Source of the DNA: an uncultured Pelagibacteraceae bacterium | GTDB lineage: Bacteria > Pseudomonadota > Alphaproteobacteria > Pelagibacterales > Pelagibacteraceae | Reading direction: 5' to 3' | Length of the DNA: 64,000 nt | Assembly: GCA_902582315.1 (NCBI GenBank) | Contig: CACHRP010000005.1 | Span: 62,001-126,000, forward strand | Shown: positions 36,358 to 46,415 of the stretch, in pieces | Numbering within the stretch: the stretch's first letter is position 1 | Layout of the letters: every line of letters starts with the position of its first letter | Notes under the pieces: generated by a model | Seen by the model: only the letters and a program-made list of their open reading frames with translations | Databases searched by the model: none | Told to the model about the DNA's origin: nothing | Position numbers and translations under genes: made by a program

Positions 36358-36767
36358 TTCTTATCATCTATATCTTCCGATTCACCTTCTATAAAGTCCT
36401 CATTTATCTTTTTTTCTTTAGACATTTTCTTTGTAAGTTTGCTAAATATAAGTTTACGAGTTGGAGGAAATATCATCAAAAAACCAACCATGTCAGTTGC
36501 GAAACCTGGAATAATTAATAATAAAGACGCTAGTGCAAGAGCTGCACCAGAAACTATTTCATAAACCGGCATCTCATTTTTCATTAACTGGCCCATACCA
36601 GACTTTAGAGTATTAAAACCCTCATATCTTGCATAATAGATTCCAACCACCGCTGTGATAAATATCAGAGAAATTGTATATAAAGCTCCAATTTTTCCAC
36701 CAATCTCGATAAATAGATAAATTTCTATTAAAGGAACTAAAATTATAGTTAATAAAATCGCGTTCAT
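36354..36767 (-). CDS. fxsA: FxsA-family membrane protein
   Basis: A 137-residue integral membrane protein with about three hydrophobic segments (residues 1-20, 27-45, 75-100). The family pattern is clear: LVPLIEIYLFIEIGGKIGALYTI, ITAVVGIYYARYEGFNTL, IVSGAALALASLLLIIPGFATDMVGFLMIFPPTRKL. Overexpressed FxsA relieves phage exclusion in E. coli; its normal role is unknown. The C-terminus is cytoplasmic and charged. Start diverges from the Tim44-like gene with a 58-base gap. Confidence 0.92.
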   Translation of the reverse strand: MNAILLTIILVPLIEIYLFIEIGGKIGALYTISLIFITAVVGIYYARYEGFNTLKSGMGQLMKNEMPVYEIVSGAALALASLLLIIPGFATDMVGFLMIFPPTRKLIFSKLTKKMSKEKKINEDFIEGESEDIDDKK

Positions 36768-36825
36768 TTGTCTTTTAATTAATTTGCTAGTTGAAATTAA
36801 ATAACATAGTAAATATTATTGTACT

Positions 36826-37413
36826 ATGAATTACAGTTTTGAGTATATAGATATAATACTTTTAGCAATGATTGCAGGATTTATTTTTTTGCGATTAAGA
36901 GGTATTCTAGGTAAAAAATCAGGTTTTGAGGACAAAATGTCCGCAAGTTTTGCTCATGACTTTCCGACTGATACACCAAAAAAACCTTTAAATGAAAAAA
37001 CTTTCGATGAGAATGCAAAGAAAGATTTTCTATCTGGAGCTAAAATTGCATACGAAACAATTATAACAAGCTTTTCATCAGGTAATTTAAAAGGAGTAAA
37101 ACAGCTTTTAGATAAAAAAGTATATGAGCAATTTGACGAGGCAATAAAAGCTCGTAACTCAAGTGGCCAAGTATCAGAGACTACATTCATAGGAATTAGT
37201 TCAGCAGAGATTAAAAATCATGAAAATAAAAAAGGCTTCCTAGAAGTAACAGTAAGTTTTGTAAGCGAGATTATTTCATGTGTGAAAGATAAGGATAACA
37301 AGATATTATCGGGAGATCCAAAAAAAATTAAGAAAGTATTTGATACATGGACATTCTCTAAAGAAATTAATTCGACGAATCCAAATTGGTTACTAGTTAG
37401 CACTGAAGCTTGA
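36826..37413 (+). CDS. Tim44-like domain membrane-anchored protein
   Basis: A 195-residue protein with an N-terminal transmembrane helix (about 7-24: YIDIILLAMIAGFIFLRL), a short linker, then a Tim44-like domain from about 65 (AKKDFLSGAKIAYETIITSFSSGNL...). This pattern matches the alphaproteobacterial Tim44/TimA family related to the mitochondrial import subunit. It ends in a TTGA overlap with the Smr-domain gene. Role in the membrane protein-export context with fxsA and secB opposite is suggestive but unproven. Confidence 0.85.
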   Translation: MNYSFEYIDIILLAMIAGFIFLRLRGILGKKSGFEDKMSASFAHDFPTDTPKKPLNEKTFDENAKKDFLSGAKIAYETIITSFSSGNLKGVKQLLDKKVYEQFDEAIKARNSSGQVSETTFIGISSAEIKNHENKKGFLEVTVSFVSEIISCVKDKDNKILSGDPKKIKKVFDTWTFSKEINSTNPNWLLVSTEA

Positions 37414-37823
37414 AAAATAAAATTTCTGAAAAAGATAAAAAGGACTGGGAAGATTTTATAACCAAAAAAGATAAAGTTGAAGATAAAGATAATTTGTCAA
37501 AGCAAAAAACTAGTTATAAGGATCATATGGAAATAGATTTACATGGTTATTCTCTGGAAGAAGCTAATAAAAAGATATTTAGGTTTATCAACGACTGTTA
37601 TGAAAAGAATATTAAATCTATTAATGTTATTACAGGCAAAGGTCTAAGATCTAAGAATATTGAAGATCCCTATTCCTCTTCTGATCTAGGAATGTTAAAA
37701 AGTTCTGTTCCAGATTTTATCAAAAATAATTCAGATTTAATGAATAAAATTAAATACATAAATTTAGATGAGGTTGCATCAAAAAATAAAGGTAATTTTT
37801 ATATTTATTTAAAAAAAAATTAA
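37410..37823 (+). CDS. Smr-domain protein (MutS2 C-terminal-like)
   Basis: 137 residues; lysine/aspartate-rich N-terminus (1-40) then an Smr domain: MEIDLHGYSLEEANKKIF (LDLHG motif), INVITGKGLRS (the conserved GKG), and C-terminal GNFYIYLKK. Smr domains are endonucleases acting on RNA or DNA in some proteins. The start is TTG at 37410, whose last two bases begin the upstream TGA, implying translational coupling with the Tim44-like gene. Confidence 0.88.
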   Translation: MKNKISEKDKKDWEDFITKKDKVEDKDNLSKQKTSYKDHMEIDLHGYSLEEANKKIFRFINDCYEKNIKSINVITGKGLRSKNIEDPYSSSDLGMLKSSVPDFIKNNSDLMNKIKYINLDEVASKNKGNFYIYLKKN

Positions 37824-37827
37824 TTTT

Positions 37828-38433
37828 ATGAAAAAATTTAATCCAAGGATTAAAGCAAGAATCCGAAAAAGCAAAATAGATATTAAAAAAAAACTTTCAG
37901 CAGTGTCTCTAAAAGCTAAGATTGTCAAAAGTCAAGCAAACATAAAAAATTTCTTTGATTGGGTCAAAGGTGCTGAGCTCGTAGAACTAGAGAAATGTGA
38001 TATTTCTGAGGACCCCGTTAGACCAGAACTAGATAATATATTCAGAACTAATTATGGGAGAAAAATATTTGGAGTAAAATTTAAAGATGAAATTCATGCT
38101 GTAATGTGTTTTGCGTTCACAGATCAGATTCCAAAATCTGTTGAAGAACTCGATCTATTTAGCCAAGACGCCTTTTTAAAAAATGTTCAAAGAGACCCAA
38201 ATAAAGTTGGCAGAATAGCGATTGCGTATACAGTTTGGTCTAAGAAAAAAGGGGGCGGTAAACTTATTGTAAAAGAGGTTTACAAAATGATAAAAAAATC
38301 AAATCATCTTAATAGATTAGTGACTCTGTCGCCTTTAACTGATATGGCGAGAAAATTCCACCTCAGAAATGGTGCTGTAGAACTACAAGTTAATGAAACA
38401 ACCCAAAATTTTGAATATAAAGTTATAAAATAA
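37828..38433 (+). CDS. GNAT-like acetyltransferase-fold protein
   Basis: 201 residues with a very basic N-terminus ([15 protein letters not shown]). Residues about 95-190 look like a GNAT fold: the strand [30 protein letters not shown] resembles the acetyl-CoA-binding strand-loop-helix, and [20 protein letters not shown] resembles the family's C-terminal xFYxkNGF motif. Substrate unknown. It follows the Smr gene by four bases and converges with hslU with an 11-base overlap. Confidence 0.6.
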   Translation: MKKFNPRIKARIRKSKIDIKKKLSAVSLKAKIVKSQANIKNFFDWVKGAELVELEKCDISEDPVRPELDNIFRTNYGRKIFGVKFKDEIHAVMCFAFTDQIPKSVEELDLFSQDAFLKNVQRDPNKVGRIAIAYTVWSKKKGGGKLIVKEVYKMIKKSNHLNRLVTLSPLTDMARKFHLRNGAVELQVNETTQNFEYKVIK

Positions 38434-39790
38434 ACTTCGATAAGTCCGTATCTTTAACTAACTCACCTAGATTTTTCTTAATATAATCAGAGTCTACTAC
38501 AATTTTTTCACCAGATCTGTCAGTAGCGGTAAAACTTATTTCATCCAGAACTCTTTCTATGATTGTATGAAGTCTTCTTGCACCTATATTTTCTACTGTA
38601 GAATTTACCTCTGTAGCAATGTTAGCTATAGTATCAATTCCATCATCAGAAAATTCTAAATCAACATTTTCTGTTTTAAGTAGTGCTTTGTATTGTTTAA
38701 TTAAACTGTTATCTGGCTCCTTTAAAATTTTTTTAAAATCTTCACTTGTTAAAGCTTCAAGCTCGACTCTTATTGGTAAACGACCCTGTAATTCTGGTAA
38801 AAGATCTGAGGGTTTTGCTAGTTGGAACGCGCCTGATGCTATAAAAAGTATATGATCAGTTTTAATAGGTCCATACTTTGTGCTTACCGTTGTTCCTTCT
38901 ATCAAAGGCAATAAATCTCTTTGAACTCCCTCCCTAGATACGTCACCACCAACTCTATCAGTTCTCGCTGATATTTTATCAATTTCATCGAGAAACACGA
39001 TACCGTTATTTTCAGTAGAATTTTTTGCAGATTTAATAATCTTATCTTGCTCAATAAGTTTATCAGATTCTTCATTGATCAATATTTCATGAGATTCTTT
39101 TACAGTCATTTTTTTCTTTTTGGCTTTATTACCCATGCCTTTACCAAGCATCTCACCAATATTTATCATCCCAACATTAGCACCTGGCATTCCAGGTATT
39201 TCAAATGAGGGCATAGTGTTTGCTTCGTTTACTGCAATCTCAATTTCATTATCATCCAAGTCACCATTTCTTAGTCTTTTTCTGAAGCTTTCCCTTGTTG
39301 CAACACTTGCTTTATTTCCAACTATTGCATCTAGTACCTTTTCCTCAGCTTGTTTTTGAGCTTGTGCATAAACTTCTTTTCTCTTTTTTACTTTTTCCAT
39401 AGCTATAGCTATTTCAAGTAAATCTCTTACGATTTGTTCAACGTCTCTTCCAACATATCCAACTTCAGTAAATCTTGTTGCCTCAACTTTTACAAATGGT
39501 GCTTCCGCAAGTTTTGATAATCGTCTTGATATTTCAGTTTTACCCACTCCTGTAGGACCAATCATTAAAATATTTTTTGGTAAGACTTCATCTTTCATGT
39601 CACCTTTTAAAGCCTGTCTCCTCCACCTATTTCTTAGTGCAATAGCCACAGCTCTTTTAGCCTTATTTTGTCCAACAACAAATCTGTCTAACTCTGATAC
39701 TATTTCTCTCGGAGAAAGAGAATTTACAAAAGATTCATCCTGACTATTTTTATCTTTAGGGACTAAGGGTGTAACGTTGTTTTTTTCCAT
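38423..39790 (-). CDS. hslU: ATP-dependent protease ATPase subunit HslU
   Basis: AAA+ unfoldase of the HslUV (ClpYQ) protease. 455 residues: [32 protein letters not shown], Walker [19 protein letters not shown], the pore motif GYVGRDVEQ, an intermediate domain with [17 protein letters not shown], Walker [12 protein letters not shown], and a C-terminal tail that inserts into HslV. It overlaps the hslV stop by one base. Confidence 0.98.
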   Translation of the reverse strand: MEKNNVTPLVPKDKNSQDESFVNSLSPREIVSELDRFVVGQNKAKRAVAIALRNRWRRQALKGDMKDEVLPKNILMIGPTGVGKTEISRRLSKLAEAPFVKVEATRFTEVGYVGRDVEQIVRDLLEIAIAMEKVKKRKEVYAQAQKQAEEKVLDAIVGNKASVATRESFRKRLRNGDLDDNEIEIAVNEANTMPSFEIPGMPGANVGMINIGEMLGKGMGNKAKKKKMTVKESHEILINEESDKLIEQDKIIKSAKNSTENNGIVFLDEIDKISARTDRVGGDVSREGVQRDLLPLIEGTTVSTKYGPIKTDHILFIASGAFQLAKPSDLLPELQGRLPIRVELEALTSEDFKKILKEPDNSLIKQYKALLKTENVDLEFSDDGIDTIANIATEVNSTVENIGARRLHTIIERVLDEISFTATDRSGEKIVVDSDYIKKNLGELVKDTDLSKFIL

Positions 39791-40305
39791 TATATCTTTT
39801 CCATGTTAACATTGTCATTTGTGAATACACATATTTCAGAAGCAACTTTGATTGCTTTTTTTGCAATTTCCTCTGCTGACATGTCAGTATCCATTAATAC
39901 TTTTGCTGATGCTAAAGCATAATTTCCACCTGATCCGATACCAATTACATCACCTTCAGGCTCTAGAACATCACCCGTTCCTGAAATAATAAAACTTTTT
40001 TCTTTATCACCAATAGCCATTAATGCTTCTAATCTTCTTAAGTATTTGTCTGTTCTCCAATCTTTTGCAAGTTCAACGGCAGCTCTTGTTAAATTCCCAG
40101 CATGTTTTTCTAATTTAGACTCTAATCTTTCAAATAATGTTAGTGCATCTGCTGTTGATCCAGCAAATCCTGCGATCACATTTCTTTTCTCAATTTTTCT
40201 AACTTTGTTTGCTGTTCTCTTGATGACAGTATTTCCCATACTAACTTGTCCATCGCTAGCAACCACAACGTCTTTATTTTTTCTAACTAATACTATTGTT
40301 GTCAT
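39790..40305 (-). CDS. hslV: ATP-dependent protease peptidase subunit HslV
   Basis: Proteasome-like threonine peptidase. After removal of Met1 the N-terminus [23 protein letters not shown] exposes the catalytic Thr, which fixes this ATG. Other landmarks: [29 protein letters not shown] and [19 protein letters not shown]. 171 residues. Divergent from hisB across 90 bases, where I see no defensible heat-shock promoter. Confidence 0.98.
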   Translation of the reverse strand: MTTIVLVRKNKDVVVASDGQVSMGNTVIKRTANKVRKIEKRNVIAGFAGSTADALTLFERLESKLEKHAGNLTRAAVELAKDWRTDKYLRRLEALMAIGDKEKSFIISGTGDVLEPEGDVIGIGSGGNYALASAKVLMDTDMSAEEIAKKAIKVASEICVFTNDNVNMEKI

Positions 40306-40395
40306 ACATGTTAGATGGACATTAATTTCTATAATTCAAGTTCTTGATTACTTTTATTGATATAAGCAAATAATGAATATATACGTATTAAAATA

Positions 40396-40986
40396 ATGAA
40401 GAGAAAAGCTGATATTACTAGAAAAACAAAAGAAACATCGATTAAGGTGGAACTTAATATCGATGGCAAAGGTCAATACAAAATTGACACAGGAATAGGT
40501 TTTCTTGATCACATGCTTGAGCAACTATCGAAACATTCTTCAATTGATCTTAAAGTTAAAGCAAAAGGAGACACTCATATTGATTTACATCACACAACTG
40601 AAGACACAGGAATTGCTATTGGCGAATGTTTGAAAAAAGCTTCAAAAAATTTTGTTGGAATAAAAAGATATGCACACGCCTTGTTACCAATGGATGAAAC
40701 ATTAACGAGGGTAGCAATTGACATGTCCAATAGACCATATCTTATTTGGAACGTTAAATTAAAGGTTGAAAAATTAGGTGAAATGGACACCGAGTTATTT
40801 AAAGAATGGTTCCAGGCATTTGCTCAATCCGCTGGGATAACTATGCACATTGAAAATATTTATGGTGATAACAGTCACCACATAATCGAATCTTGTTATA
40901 AAGGACTAGCCAGATCACTAAGAGCAGCGCTTGAATTAGATCCTAAAAATAAAAATACAGTGCCCTCTACAAAAGGTTCTTTATAA
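40396..40986 (+). CDS. hisB: Imidazoleglycerol-phosphate dehydratase
   Basis: Sixth step of histidine synthesis. Monofunctional HisB of 196 residues: [40 protein letters not shown] (metal-binding), and [20 protein letters not shown], the two signature repeats. First gene of a tight hisB-H-A-F-E run beside hslVU, a common alphaproteobacterial arrangement. Confidence 0.97.
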   Translation: MKRKADITRKTKETSIKVELNIDGKGQYKIDTGIGFLDHMLEQLSKHSSIDLKVKAKGDTHIDLHHTTEDTGIAIGECLKKASKNFVGIKRYAHALLPMDETLTRVAIDMSNRPYLIWNVKLKVEKLGEMDTELFKEWFQAFAQSAGITMHIENIYGDNSHHIIESCYKGLARSLRAALELDPKNKNTVPSTKGSL

Positions 40987-40998
40987 AAAAAAGAATTA

Positions 40999-41625
40999 AT
41001 GAAAGTCACAATTGTTGATTATAGCTCGGGCAATATAAGCTCTGTAATAAATTCATTTAAAGAGGTTGCACAAAACAAAGCAACGATAGAGGTAACATCA
41101 GATTTAAATAAAATTAAATCTTCAGATAAAATTGTTTTACCAGGACAAGGATCATTTAAAAGCTGTGTAGATGCTTTAAACAAAATTAGCGGTTTAAACG
41201 ATACTTTAAATGAATTTGTTATAGTAAATAAAAAACCACTTCTAGGTATTTGTGTAGGGTTACAAATGTTTGCTGATGTTGGTTATGAAGAAACTGAAAC
41301 AAAAGGTCTAGGATGGATTTCTGGAAAAGTCTCAAAAATAGATAATCAAAATGGAAAGTATAAACTTCCTCACATTGGTTGGAATCAAATCAACATTGTT
41401 AAAGAAAGTAAAATTTTTAAGGATATAAAAAATAATTCTCATATGTATTTTGTTCACAGTTATGAATTTATTCCAGGGGATAAAAATGTGATATCAGCAA
41501 CAACTGATTATTCTTCAAATATTGTTTGCTCCGTTGAAAAAGAAAATATTTTTGGTACGCAATTCCACCCTGAAAAAAGCGATAAATTAGGACTAAAAAT
41601 TTTGGAAAATTTTATAAAAATTTGA
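40999..41625 (+). CDS. hisH: Imidazole glycerol phosphate synthase, glutaminase subunit HisH
   Basis: Class I glutamine amidotransferase feeding ammonia to HisF. DYSSGNISSVINSF at the N-terminus, oxyanion-region VLPGQGSFKSCVDAL, nucleophile PLLGICVGLQMF with Cys near 85, and the His/Glu pair in GTQFHPEKSDKLG. 208 residues. The downstream hisF partner is separated by hisA. Confidence 0.97.
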   Translation: MKVTIVDYSSGNISSVINSFKEVAQNKATIEVTSDLNKIKSSDKIVLPGQGSFKSCVDALNKISGLNDTLNEFVIVNKKPLLGICVGLQMFADVGYEETETKGLGWISGKVSKIDNQNGKYKLPHIGWNQINIVKESKIFKDIKNNSHMYFVHSYEFIPGDKNVISATTDYSSNIVCSVEKENIFGTQFHPEKSDKLGLKILENFIKI

Positions 41626-41627
41626 AA

Positions 41628-42344
41628 ATGAAGATATTTCCAGCCATAGATATTAAAGATAAAAAATGCGTAAGACTAATCAAAGGGGATTTTGATAATA
41701 AAACTGAATATGAAATGTCTCCTGTTGAACAAGCAGGAAAATATAAGGATCATGGATTTAAAAATTTACATATAGTTGATTTAGATGGTGCTTTAACTGG
41801 CGAAACAGTAAATTTAGATATTATTCAAGATATAGTTGGTAAATTTAATTTAAAGATCGAGGTAGGTGGTGGTATCAGAAATCCTGAAAGTATTCAAAAA
41901 TATATTGATGTTGGAGTTGAGAAAGTAATTTTAGGAAGTGCTGCTATTAAAGATAAGAATTTTTTAAAAGAAACATGTGAAAAATTTCCAAATAAAATTG
42001 CTTTAGGTTTGGATGCTAAAGATGGTTATCTATCGGTATCTGGATGGACAGAAAAATCTAATCAATTGACTTTAGATTATTTAAAAGAAGTTAATGATTA
42101 TGGAGTTAGTAGATTGATTTATACTGATATTAATAAAGATGGCATGAAACAAAGTCCAAATTTCGATGAAACAGCAAAGGTTGCTGAGATATCAAATTGT
42201 CCTGTGATTATATCTGGTGGAGTTTCATCAATAGATGACATTAAAAAAGCGAAGAATTTAAAAAATGTTGAAGGTATAATAGTTGGTAAAGCTATTTATG
42301 ATGGAGATATTAAATTAGATGACCTTGTGAAAGAAGATGCTTAA
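41628..42344 (+). CDS. hisA: ProFAR isomerase HisA
   Basis: Amadori isomerase, fourth step of histidine synthesis. TIM barrel of 238 residues starting [22 protein letters not shown], which fits the family start; a TTG six bases upstream overlapping the hisH stop is the alternative. Catalytic acidic residues lie in PAIDIKD and [10 protein letters not shown]; phosphate loops are IEVGGGIRN and [12 protein letters not shown]. The stop overlaps hisF by eight bases. Confidence 0.96.
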   Translation: MKIFPAIDIKDKKCVRLIKGDFDNKTEYEMSPVEQAGKYKDHGFKNLHIVDLDGALTGETVNLDIIQDIVGKFNLKIEVGGGIRNPESIQKYIDVGVEKVILGSAAIKDKNFLKETCEKFPNKIALGLDAKDGYLSVSGWTEKSNQLTLDYLKEVNDYGVSRLIYTDINKDGMKQSPNFDETAKVAEISNCPVIISGGVSSIDDIKKAKNLKNVEGIIVGKAIYDGDIKLDDLVKEDA

Positions 42345-43092
42345 AAATAGAATAATTCCTTGTTTAGATGTAAAGAACGGTCGCGTTGTAAAAGGCATTA
42401 ACTTTATTGATTTAAAAGATGCAGGAGATCCTGTTGAACAAGCTAAAATTTATAGCGAGGGTGGCGCTGATGAAATTTGTTTTTTAGATATTACGGCCTC
42501 AAATGAAAATAGAGATACCATTTATGACGTTGTAGAAAAAACTTCAAAGAAATGTTTTGTCCCTTTAACAGTGGGTGGAGGAGTAAGAAGTGTTGAAGAT
42601 ATAAGTAAACTACTTAACTGTGGTGCTGATAAAGTTTCAATAAACACAGCTGCGGTAAATGATAAGCAGGTTGTTATTAATAGCTCAAAAAAATTTGGTT
42701 CTCAATGTATCGTTGTTGCAATAGATGCAAAAAAAAATGAAGATGTATGGGAGATTTATACTCATGGTGGTAGAAATAAAACTGGTATTGATGCAATAAA
42801 ATTTGCAAAAGAAATGGAAAAAAGTGGTGCAGGGGAATTACTCGTAACATCAATGGATAGAGATGGTACACAGGTCGGATATGATATTGATCTCATGTCC
42901 AAGATTACATCTGCTGTAAATATTCCTGTTATTGCTTCTGGTGGAGTTGGTACTTTAGATCATTTAGTGGATGGTATTAAATTAGGAAATGCGAGTGCAG
43001 TGCTAGCAGCCTCAATCTTTCACTACGGTAAATATTCAGTAAAACAGGCAAAGGAATATTTGGATTCAAAGGGAATTCCAGTTAGAATTTAA
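42337..43092 (+). CDS. hisF: Imidazole glycerol phosphate synthase, cyclase subunit HisF
   Basis: Makes imidazole glycerol phosphate and AICAR with HisH. 251 residues: [19 protein letters not shown] with the catalytic Asp, [20 protein letters not shown] with the second Asp, [15 protein letters not shown] and [12 protein letters not shown]. It is two bases before hisE. The AICAR by-product re-enters purine synthesis through PurH, encoded at 53.4-55.0 kb. Confidence 0.98.
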   Translation: MLKNRIIPCLDVKNGRVVKGINFIDLKDAGDPVEQAKIYSEGGADEICFLDITASNENRDTIYDVVEKTSKKCFVPLTVGGGVRSVEDISKLLNCGADKVSINTAAVNDKQVVINSSKKFGSQCIVVAIDAKKNEDVWEIYTHGGRNKTGIDAIKFAKEMEKSGAGELLVTSMDRDGTQVGYDIDLMSKITSAVNIPVIASGGVGTLDHLVDGIKLGNASAVLAASIFHYGKYSVKQAKEYLDSKGIPVRI

Positions 43093-43093
43093 T

Positions 43094-43378
43094 ATGCTTA
43101 AAACATTAGAAGATTTAATAAAAATAATAAGAGAGAGAAAATCATCATTAGATGATAGTTCTTACACATCAAAATTACTTAAAGATAAATCTTTGTCTTT
43201 AGAAAAAGTCAAAGAGGAGATTAGTGAACTTATAGAAGCTGTAGAAAATAATTCAAATAAAGTTCATGAGGCAGCAGACGTTCTTTATCATTTATTAGTT
43301 TATCTAGAAGGAAATGGCGTCCGTATTGAGGATATCATGGATGAATTAGAAAAAAGGAAGAAAAAAAAAGAGTCTTAA
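43094..43378 (+). CDS. hisE: Phosphoribosyl-ATP pyrophosphatase
   Basis: Second histidine step. Monofunctional, 94 residues: LEDLIKIIRERK, SYTSKLLKDKSLSLEKVKEEISELIEAV, and EAADVLYHLLVYLEGNGV, typical of the all-alpha MazG-like fold with its E-E...E-x-x-D metal sites. Last gene of hisBHAFE; 44 bases separate it from the malyl-CoA lyase gene. Confidence 0.95.
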   Translation: MLKTLEDLIKIIRERKSSLDDSSYTSKLLKDKSLSLEKVKEEISELIEAVENNSNKVHEAADVLYHLLVYLEGNGVRIEDIMDELEKRKKKKES

Positions 43379-43422
43379 AAAGACAAAATTAGTGTTAGCC
43401 TTCTAAAAATTTATATTCATTT

Positions 43423-44361
43423 ATGAGTCACAAATACTATAAACCTGCGAGGTCTAGACTTCAGAGAAGTGAATTAGCAGTCCCAGGTTCGTCGCCGAAA
43501 ATGTTTGAAAAGGCTTTAAATTCAGACGCAGATTATGTTTTCTTAGATTTGGAAGATGCAGTTTCTCCAAATGATAAAGTTGCTGCGAGAGCAAATGTTA
43601 TTAAAGCATTAAATGAAATTAATTGGAGAGATAAAGGAAAAACTATTTCTGTTAGAATTAATAGTTTAGATACTCATTACATGTACAGCGATTTAGTTGA
43701 GCTTGTAGAGCAAGCAGGTAAAAATATTGATACTATACTTGTTCCAAAAGCTGGAACAGCAAGTGATGTTTACATGGTAGATTGTTTGCTTTCTCAAATA
43801 GAAACAAATAAAAAAATTAAAAATAAAATTGGAATTGAGTGTTTAATTGAAACTGCTTTAGGCATGTCCAATATTAAGGAAATTGCAAAATCAAGTGAAA
43901 GATTAGAGGCATTACACTTCGGTGTAGCTGATTACGCCGCAAGTCTTAGAGCAAGAACTGTTGTGATAGGCGGATTAAATCCAGATTATCCAGGAGATCA
44001 GTGGCATCACGGATTATCAGAATTAGTTATGACGTGTAGAGCATATGGTCTAAGAGCTATAGACGGACCATTTGGAGACTTTAATGATCCAGATGCATAT
44101 ATTGCTTCAGCAAAAAGAGCTGCTGCAATTGGTATTGAGGGTAAATGGGCAATACATCCATCGCAAATAGATTTAGCAAATAAAGTTTTTTCACCACCTG
44201 ATGATGAAGTCAAAAAAGCAAAAAGGATTTTAGAAGAACTAGAGAAAGCAGCAAAAGAAGGCAAAGGTGCAGCTCAATTAGATGGAAGAATGATCGATGC
44301 AGCATCTGCACGAATGGCTGAAAATATTGTAAATATAAATAAAAAAATAGAGGAAAAATAA
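43423..44361 (+). CDS. mcl: L-malyl-CoA/beta-methylmalyl-CoA lyase
   Basis: HpcH/HpaI-citrate lyase beta superfamily enzyme that splits malyl-CoA into acetyl-CoA and glyoxylate. 312 residues; close in pattern to the serine-cycle lyase: SRLQRSELAVPGSSPKMFEKA, the acidic motif YVFLDLEDAVSPNDK, DTHYMYSDLVELVE, LIETALGMSNIKEIAKSSERLEAL, FGVADYAASLRAR, AIDGPFGDFNDPDAY, GKWAIHPSQIDLANKVFSP. The next two genes encode malate thiokinase subunits (one-base gap), which fixes malyl-CoA rather than citryl-CoA or citramalyl-CoA as the likely substrate. Confidence 0.9.
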   Translation: MSHKYYKPARSRLQRSELAVPGSSPKMFEKALNSDADYVFLDLEDAVSPNDKVAARANVIKALNEINWRDKGKTISVRINSLDTHYMYSDLVELVEQAGKNIDTILVPKAGTASDVYMVDCLLSQIETNKKIKNKIGIECLIETALGMSNIKEIAKSSERLEALHFGVADYAASLRARTVVIGGLNPDYPGDQWHHGLSELVMTCRAYGLRAIDGPFGDFNDPDAYIASAKRAAAIGIEGKWAIHPSQIDLANKVFSPPDDEVKKAKRILEELEKAAKEGKGAAQLDGRMIDAASARMAENIVNINKKIEEK

Positions 44362-44362
44362 A

Positions 44363-45526
44363 ATGGATATTCACGAGTACCAAGCAAAAAAAATTCTTGC
44401 AGGATTTGGTGTTACAGTACCAAGAGGTGGAATAGTCTATAGTCCAGAAAATGCAGAGAATAAAGCTAGAGAACTTGGAGGATCTAAGTGGGTTGTAAAA
44501 GCACAAATCCACTCAGGAGCAAGAGGCAAGGCTGGTGGAATTATTGTTTGTAATAGCGAGTTAGAGGTTGCTCAAGCAACTGATAAACTTTTAGGAAAAA
44601 AACTAGTAACTAATCAAACTGGACCTGAAGGAAAGATTGTTAATAGAGTTTATATTGAGGAGGCAACCGATATTAAAAAAGAGCTTTATCTTGGACTTGT
44701 GTTTGATAGAAGCTCAGAATCAATTATGGTAGTAGCTTCGACAGAGGGAGGCATGAGTGTTGAGGAAATTTCCAAACAAAAACCAGAGACAATTATCAGA
44801 TCAAAAATTGAGGTGGCCGTTGGCATGCAACAATTTCAGGCAAGAGAAATTGCTTTTGGACTTGGAATTGAACCTAAGCTGATATCTAGAATGGCTGAAG
44901 CAATAACTGGTTGTTATCGTGCATTTAGCGAATTAGACGCAACTATGGTTGAGGTAAATCCACTCGTAATTTCAAATCAAGAACAAATTTTAGCTTTAGA
45001 CTGTAAAATGAGTTTTGACAATAACGCACTATTTAGGAGAAACCAAATTTCCGAGCTGAGAGATAAATCTCAAGAAAATGCAAGTGAAGTTTACGCGTCT
45101 GATAGAGGTCTTAATTATGTAAGCTTAGATGGCAATATTGGAAATATTATAAATGGTGCTGGTTTAGCAATGGCTTCAATGGACATGATAAAACTTGCAG
45201 GTGGAGAACCAGCTAACTTCTTAGATGTTGGTGGTGGTGCAACACCTGAGAAAATTGTTAAAGCATTTAAGCTAATATCAATGGATAAAAAAGTAAAAGT
45301 TATTTTGGTAAATATTTTTGCTGGAATAAATCGATGTGACTGGGTGGCAGAGGGAATAGTTCAAGCACTTCAAAAAATCGAAATAAAAGTACCATTAGTA
45401 ATTCGGCTAGCAGGTACAAATGTAGAAAAGGGCAATCAAATATTAAAAGAAAGTAAAATTAATTATATTGAAGCCAATACATTAGAGGATGCAGCAAACA
45501 AAGCTGTAAAAGCGCTAGGAAAATAG
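44363..45526 (+). CDS. mtkA: Malate thiokinase (malate-CoA ligase) beta subunit
   Basis: ATP-grasp subunit forming malyl-CoA from malate, CoA and ATP. 387 residues: MDIHEYQAKKILAGFGV, KAQIHSGARGKAGGI, QQFQAREIAFGLGI, NGAGLAMASMDMIKLAGGEPANFLDVGGGA, and VNIFAGINRCDWVAEGIV. The INRCDWVAEG sequence is the malate-thiokinase variant; succinyl-CoA synthetase SucC has FGGIVRCD there. The preceding lyase gene supports this; succinyl-CoA synthetase is the less likely alternative. Confidence 0.88.
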   Translation: MDIHEYQAKKILAGFGVTVPRGGIVYSPENAENKARELGGSKWVVKAQIHSGARGKAGGIIVCNSELEVAQATDKLLGKKLVTNQTGPEGKIVNRVYIEEATDIKKELYLGLVFDRSSESIMVVASTEGGMSVEEISKQKPETIIRSKIEVAVGMQQFQAREIAFGLGIEPKLISRMAEAITGCYRAFSELDATMVEVNPLVISNQEQILALDCKMSFDNNALFRRNQISELRDKSQENASEVYASDRGLNYVSLDGNIGNIINGAGLAMASMDMIKLAGGEPANFLDVGGGATPEKIVKAFKLISMDKKVKVILVNIFAGINRCDWVAEGIVQALQKIEIKVPLVIRLAGTNVEKGNQILKESKINYIEANTLEDAANKAVKALGK

Positions 45527-46414
45527 ATGTCAGTGTTAATTGATAAAAGTTCAAAAATATTAATTCAAGGATTTACCGGTAAGATGGGCACTTTTCATGC
45601 AGAGGAAATGATAAAGTACGGTTCAAACGTGGTTGGTGGAGTAACTCCGGGCAAAGGAGGATCAAAGCATTTAAATTTACCAGTATTTAACACAGTCAAA
45701 GAAGCTGTAGAAACAACAGGAGCATCTGCTTCAATATTATTTGTTCCGCCAGCATTTGCTGCGGATTCAGCTATGGAGGCAGCTGACGCTGGCATAAAAA
45801 CCTGTGTCGCAATAGTAGACGGGATACCCTCACACGACATGATAAGAATTAAAAGATATATGAGAAGATATTCAAGAGTTCAAAAAATGACATTGATCGG
45901 ACCTAATTGTGCTGGAGTGATTAGTCCGGGTAAAGCTATGCTTGGTATAATGCCTGGACATATTTATAAAGAGGGAAAAGTTGGAATTATTGGCAGATCA
46001 GGGACTCTTGGATACGAAGCAGCTCAGCAAATGAAAAATTTAGGAATTGGTGTTTCTACAAGTGTTGGAATCGGAGGAGATCCTATAAATGGTAGTTCAT
46101 TCAAAGATATTTTAGAAAAATTTGAAGAAGATAAGGAAACAGATGCAGTTTTGATGATAGGAGAAATTGGTGGACCGCAAGAAGTTGCAGCTGGAAAGTT
46201 TGCAAAAGAAAATATGAAAAAACCTGTTATTGCATATATTGCAGGTTTAACAGCTCCTAAGGGCAGGGTCATGGGACATGCTGGAGCAATTGTTTCAGCA
46301 TATGGAGAAAGTGCTGTAGAAAAAGTCGAACTTTTACAAGAGTGTGGAGTAACCATCTCTAAAAATCCCTCTGTAATGGGAGAAACTGTAAAATCGGTAT
46401 TAGGAAAAAAATAA
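45527..46414 (+). CDS. mtkB: Malate thiokinase (malate-CoA ligase) alpha subunit
   Basis: CoA-binding and phospho-histidine subunit paired with MtkA. 295 residues: ILIQGFTGKMGTFHAEEMIKYG, VGGVTPGKGGSKHLNLPVF, FVPPAFAADSAMEA, IGPNCAGVISPGKAMLGIMPG, GRSGTLGYEAAQQM, and the phosphorylated-His motif GRVMGHAGAIVS near 242-253. The start codon follows the mtkA stop directly. SucD is the close relative, so specificity is inferred from the operon. Confidence 0.88.
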   Translation: MSVLIDKSSKILIQGFTGKMGTFHAEEMIKYGSNVVGGVTPGKGGSKHLNLPVFNTVKEAVETTGASASILFVPPAFAADSAMEAADAGIKTCVAIVDGIPSHDMIRIKRYMRRYSRVQKMTLIGPNCAGVISPGKAMLGIMPGHIYKEGKVGIIGRSGTLGYEAAQQMKNLGIGVSTSVGIGGDPINGSSFKDILEKFEEDKETDAVLMIGEIGGPQEVAAGKFAKENMKKPVIAYIAGLTAPKGRVMGHAGAIVSAYGESAVEKVELLQECGVTISKNPSVMGETVKSVLGKK

Positions 46415-46415
46415 G

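Noticed and set aside
40306-40395. RpoH promoter for hslVU
   Set aside because: A CTTG is present on the minus strand but no CYTATnT box follows at 17-18 bases.
44210-44512. 100-codon minus-strand frame over the mcl-mtkA junction
   Set aside because: Antisense to two well-supported genes; hydrophobic composition arises from lysine/glutamate codons read backwards.
44363-46414. Succinyl-CoA synthetase sucCD
   Set aside because: Adjacent malyl-CoA lyase and the INRCDWVAEG variant point to malate thiokinase; kept as the alternative only.
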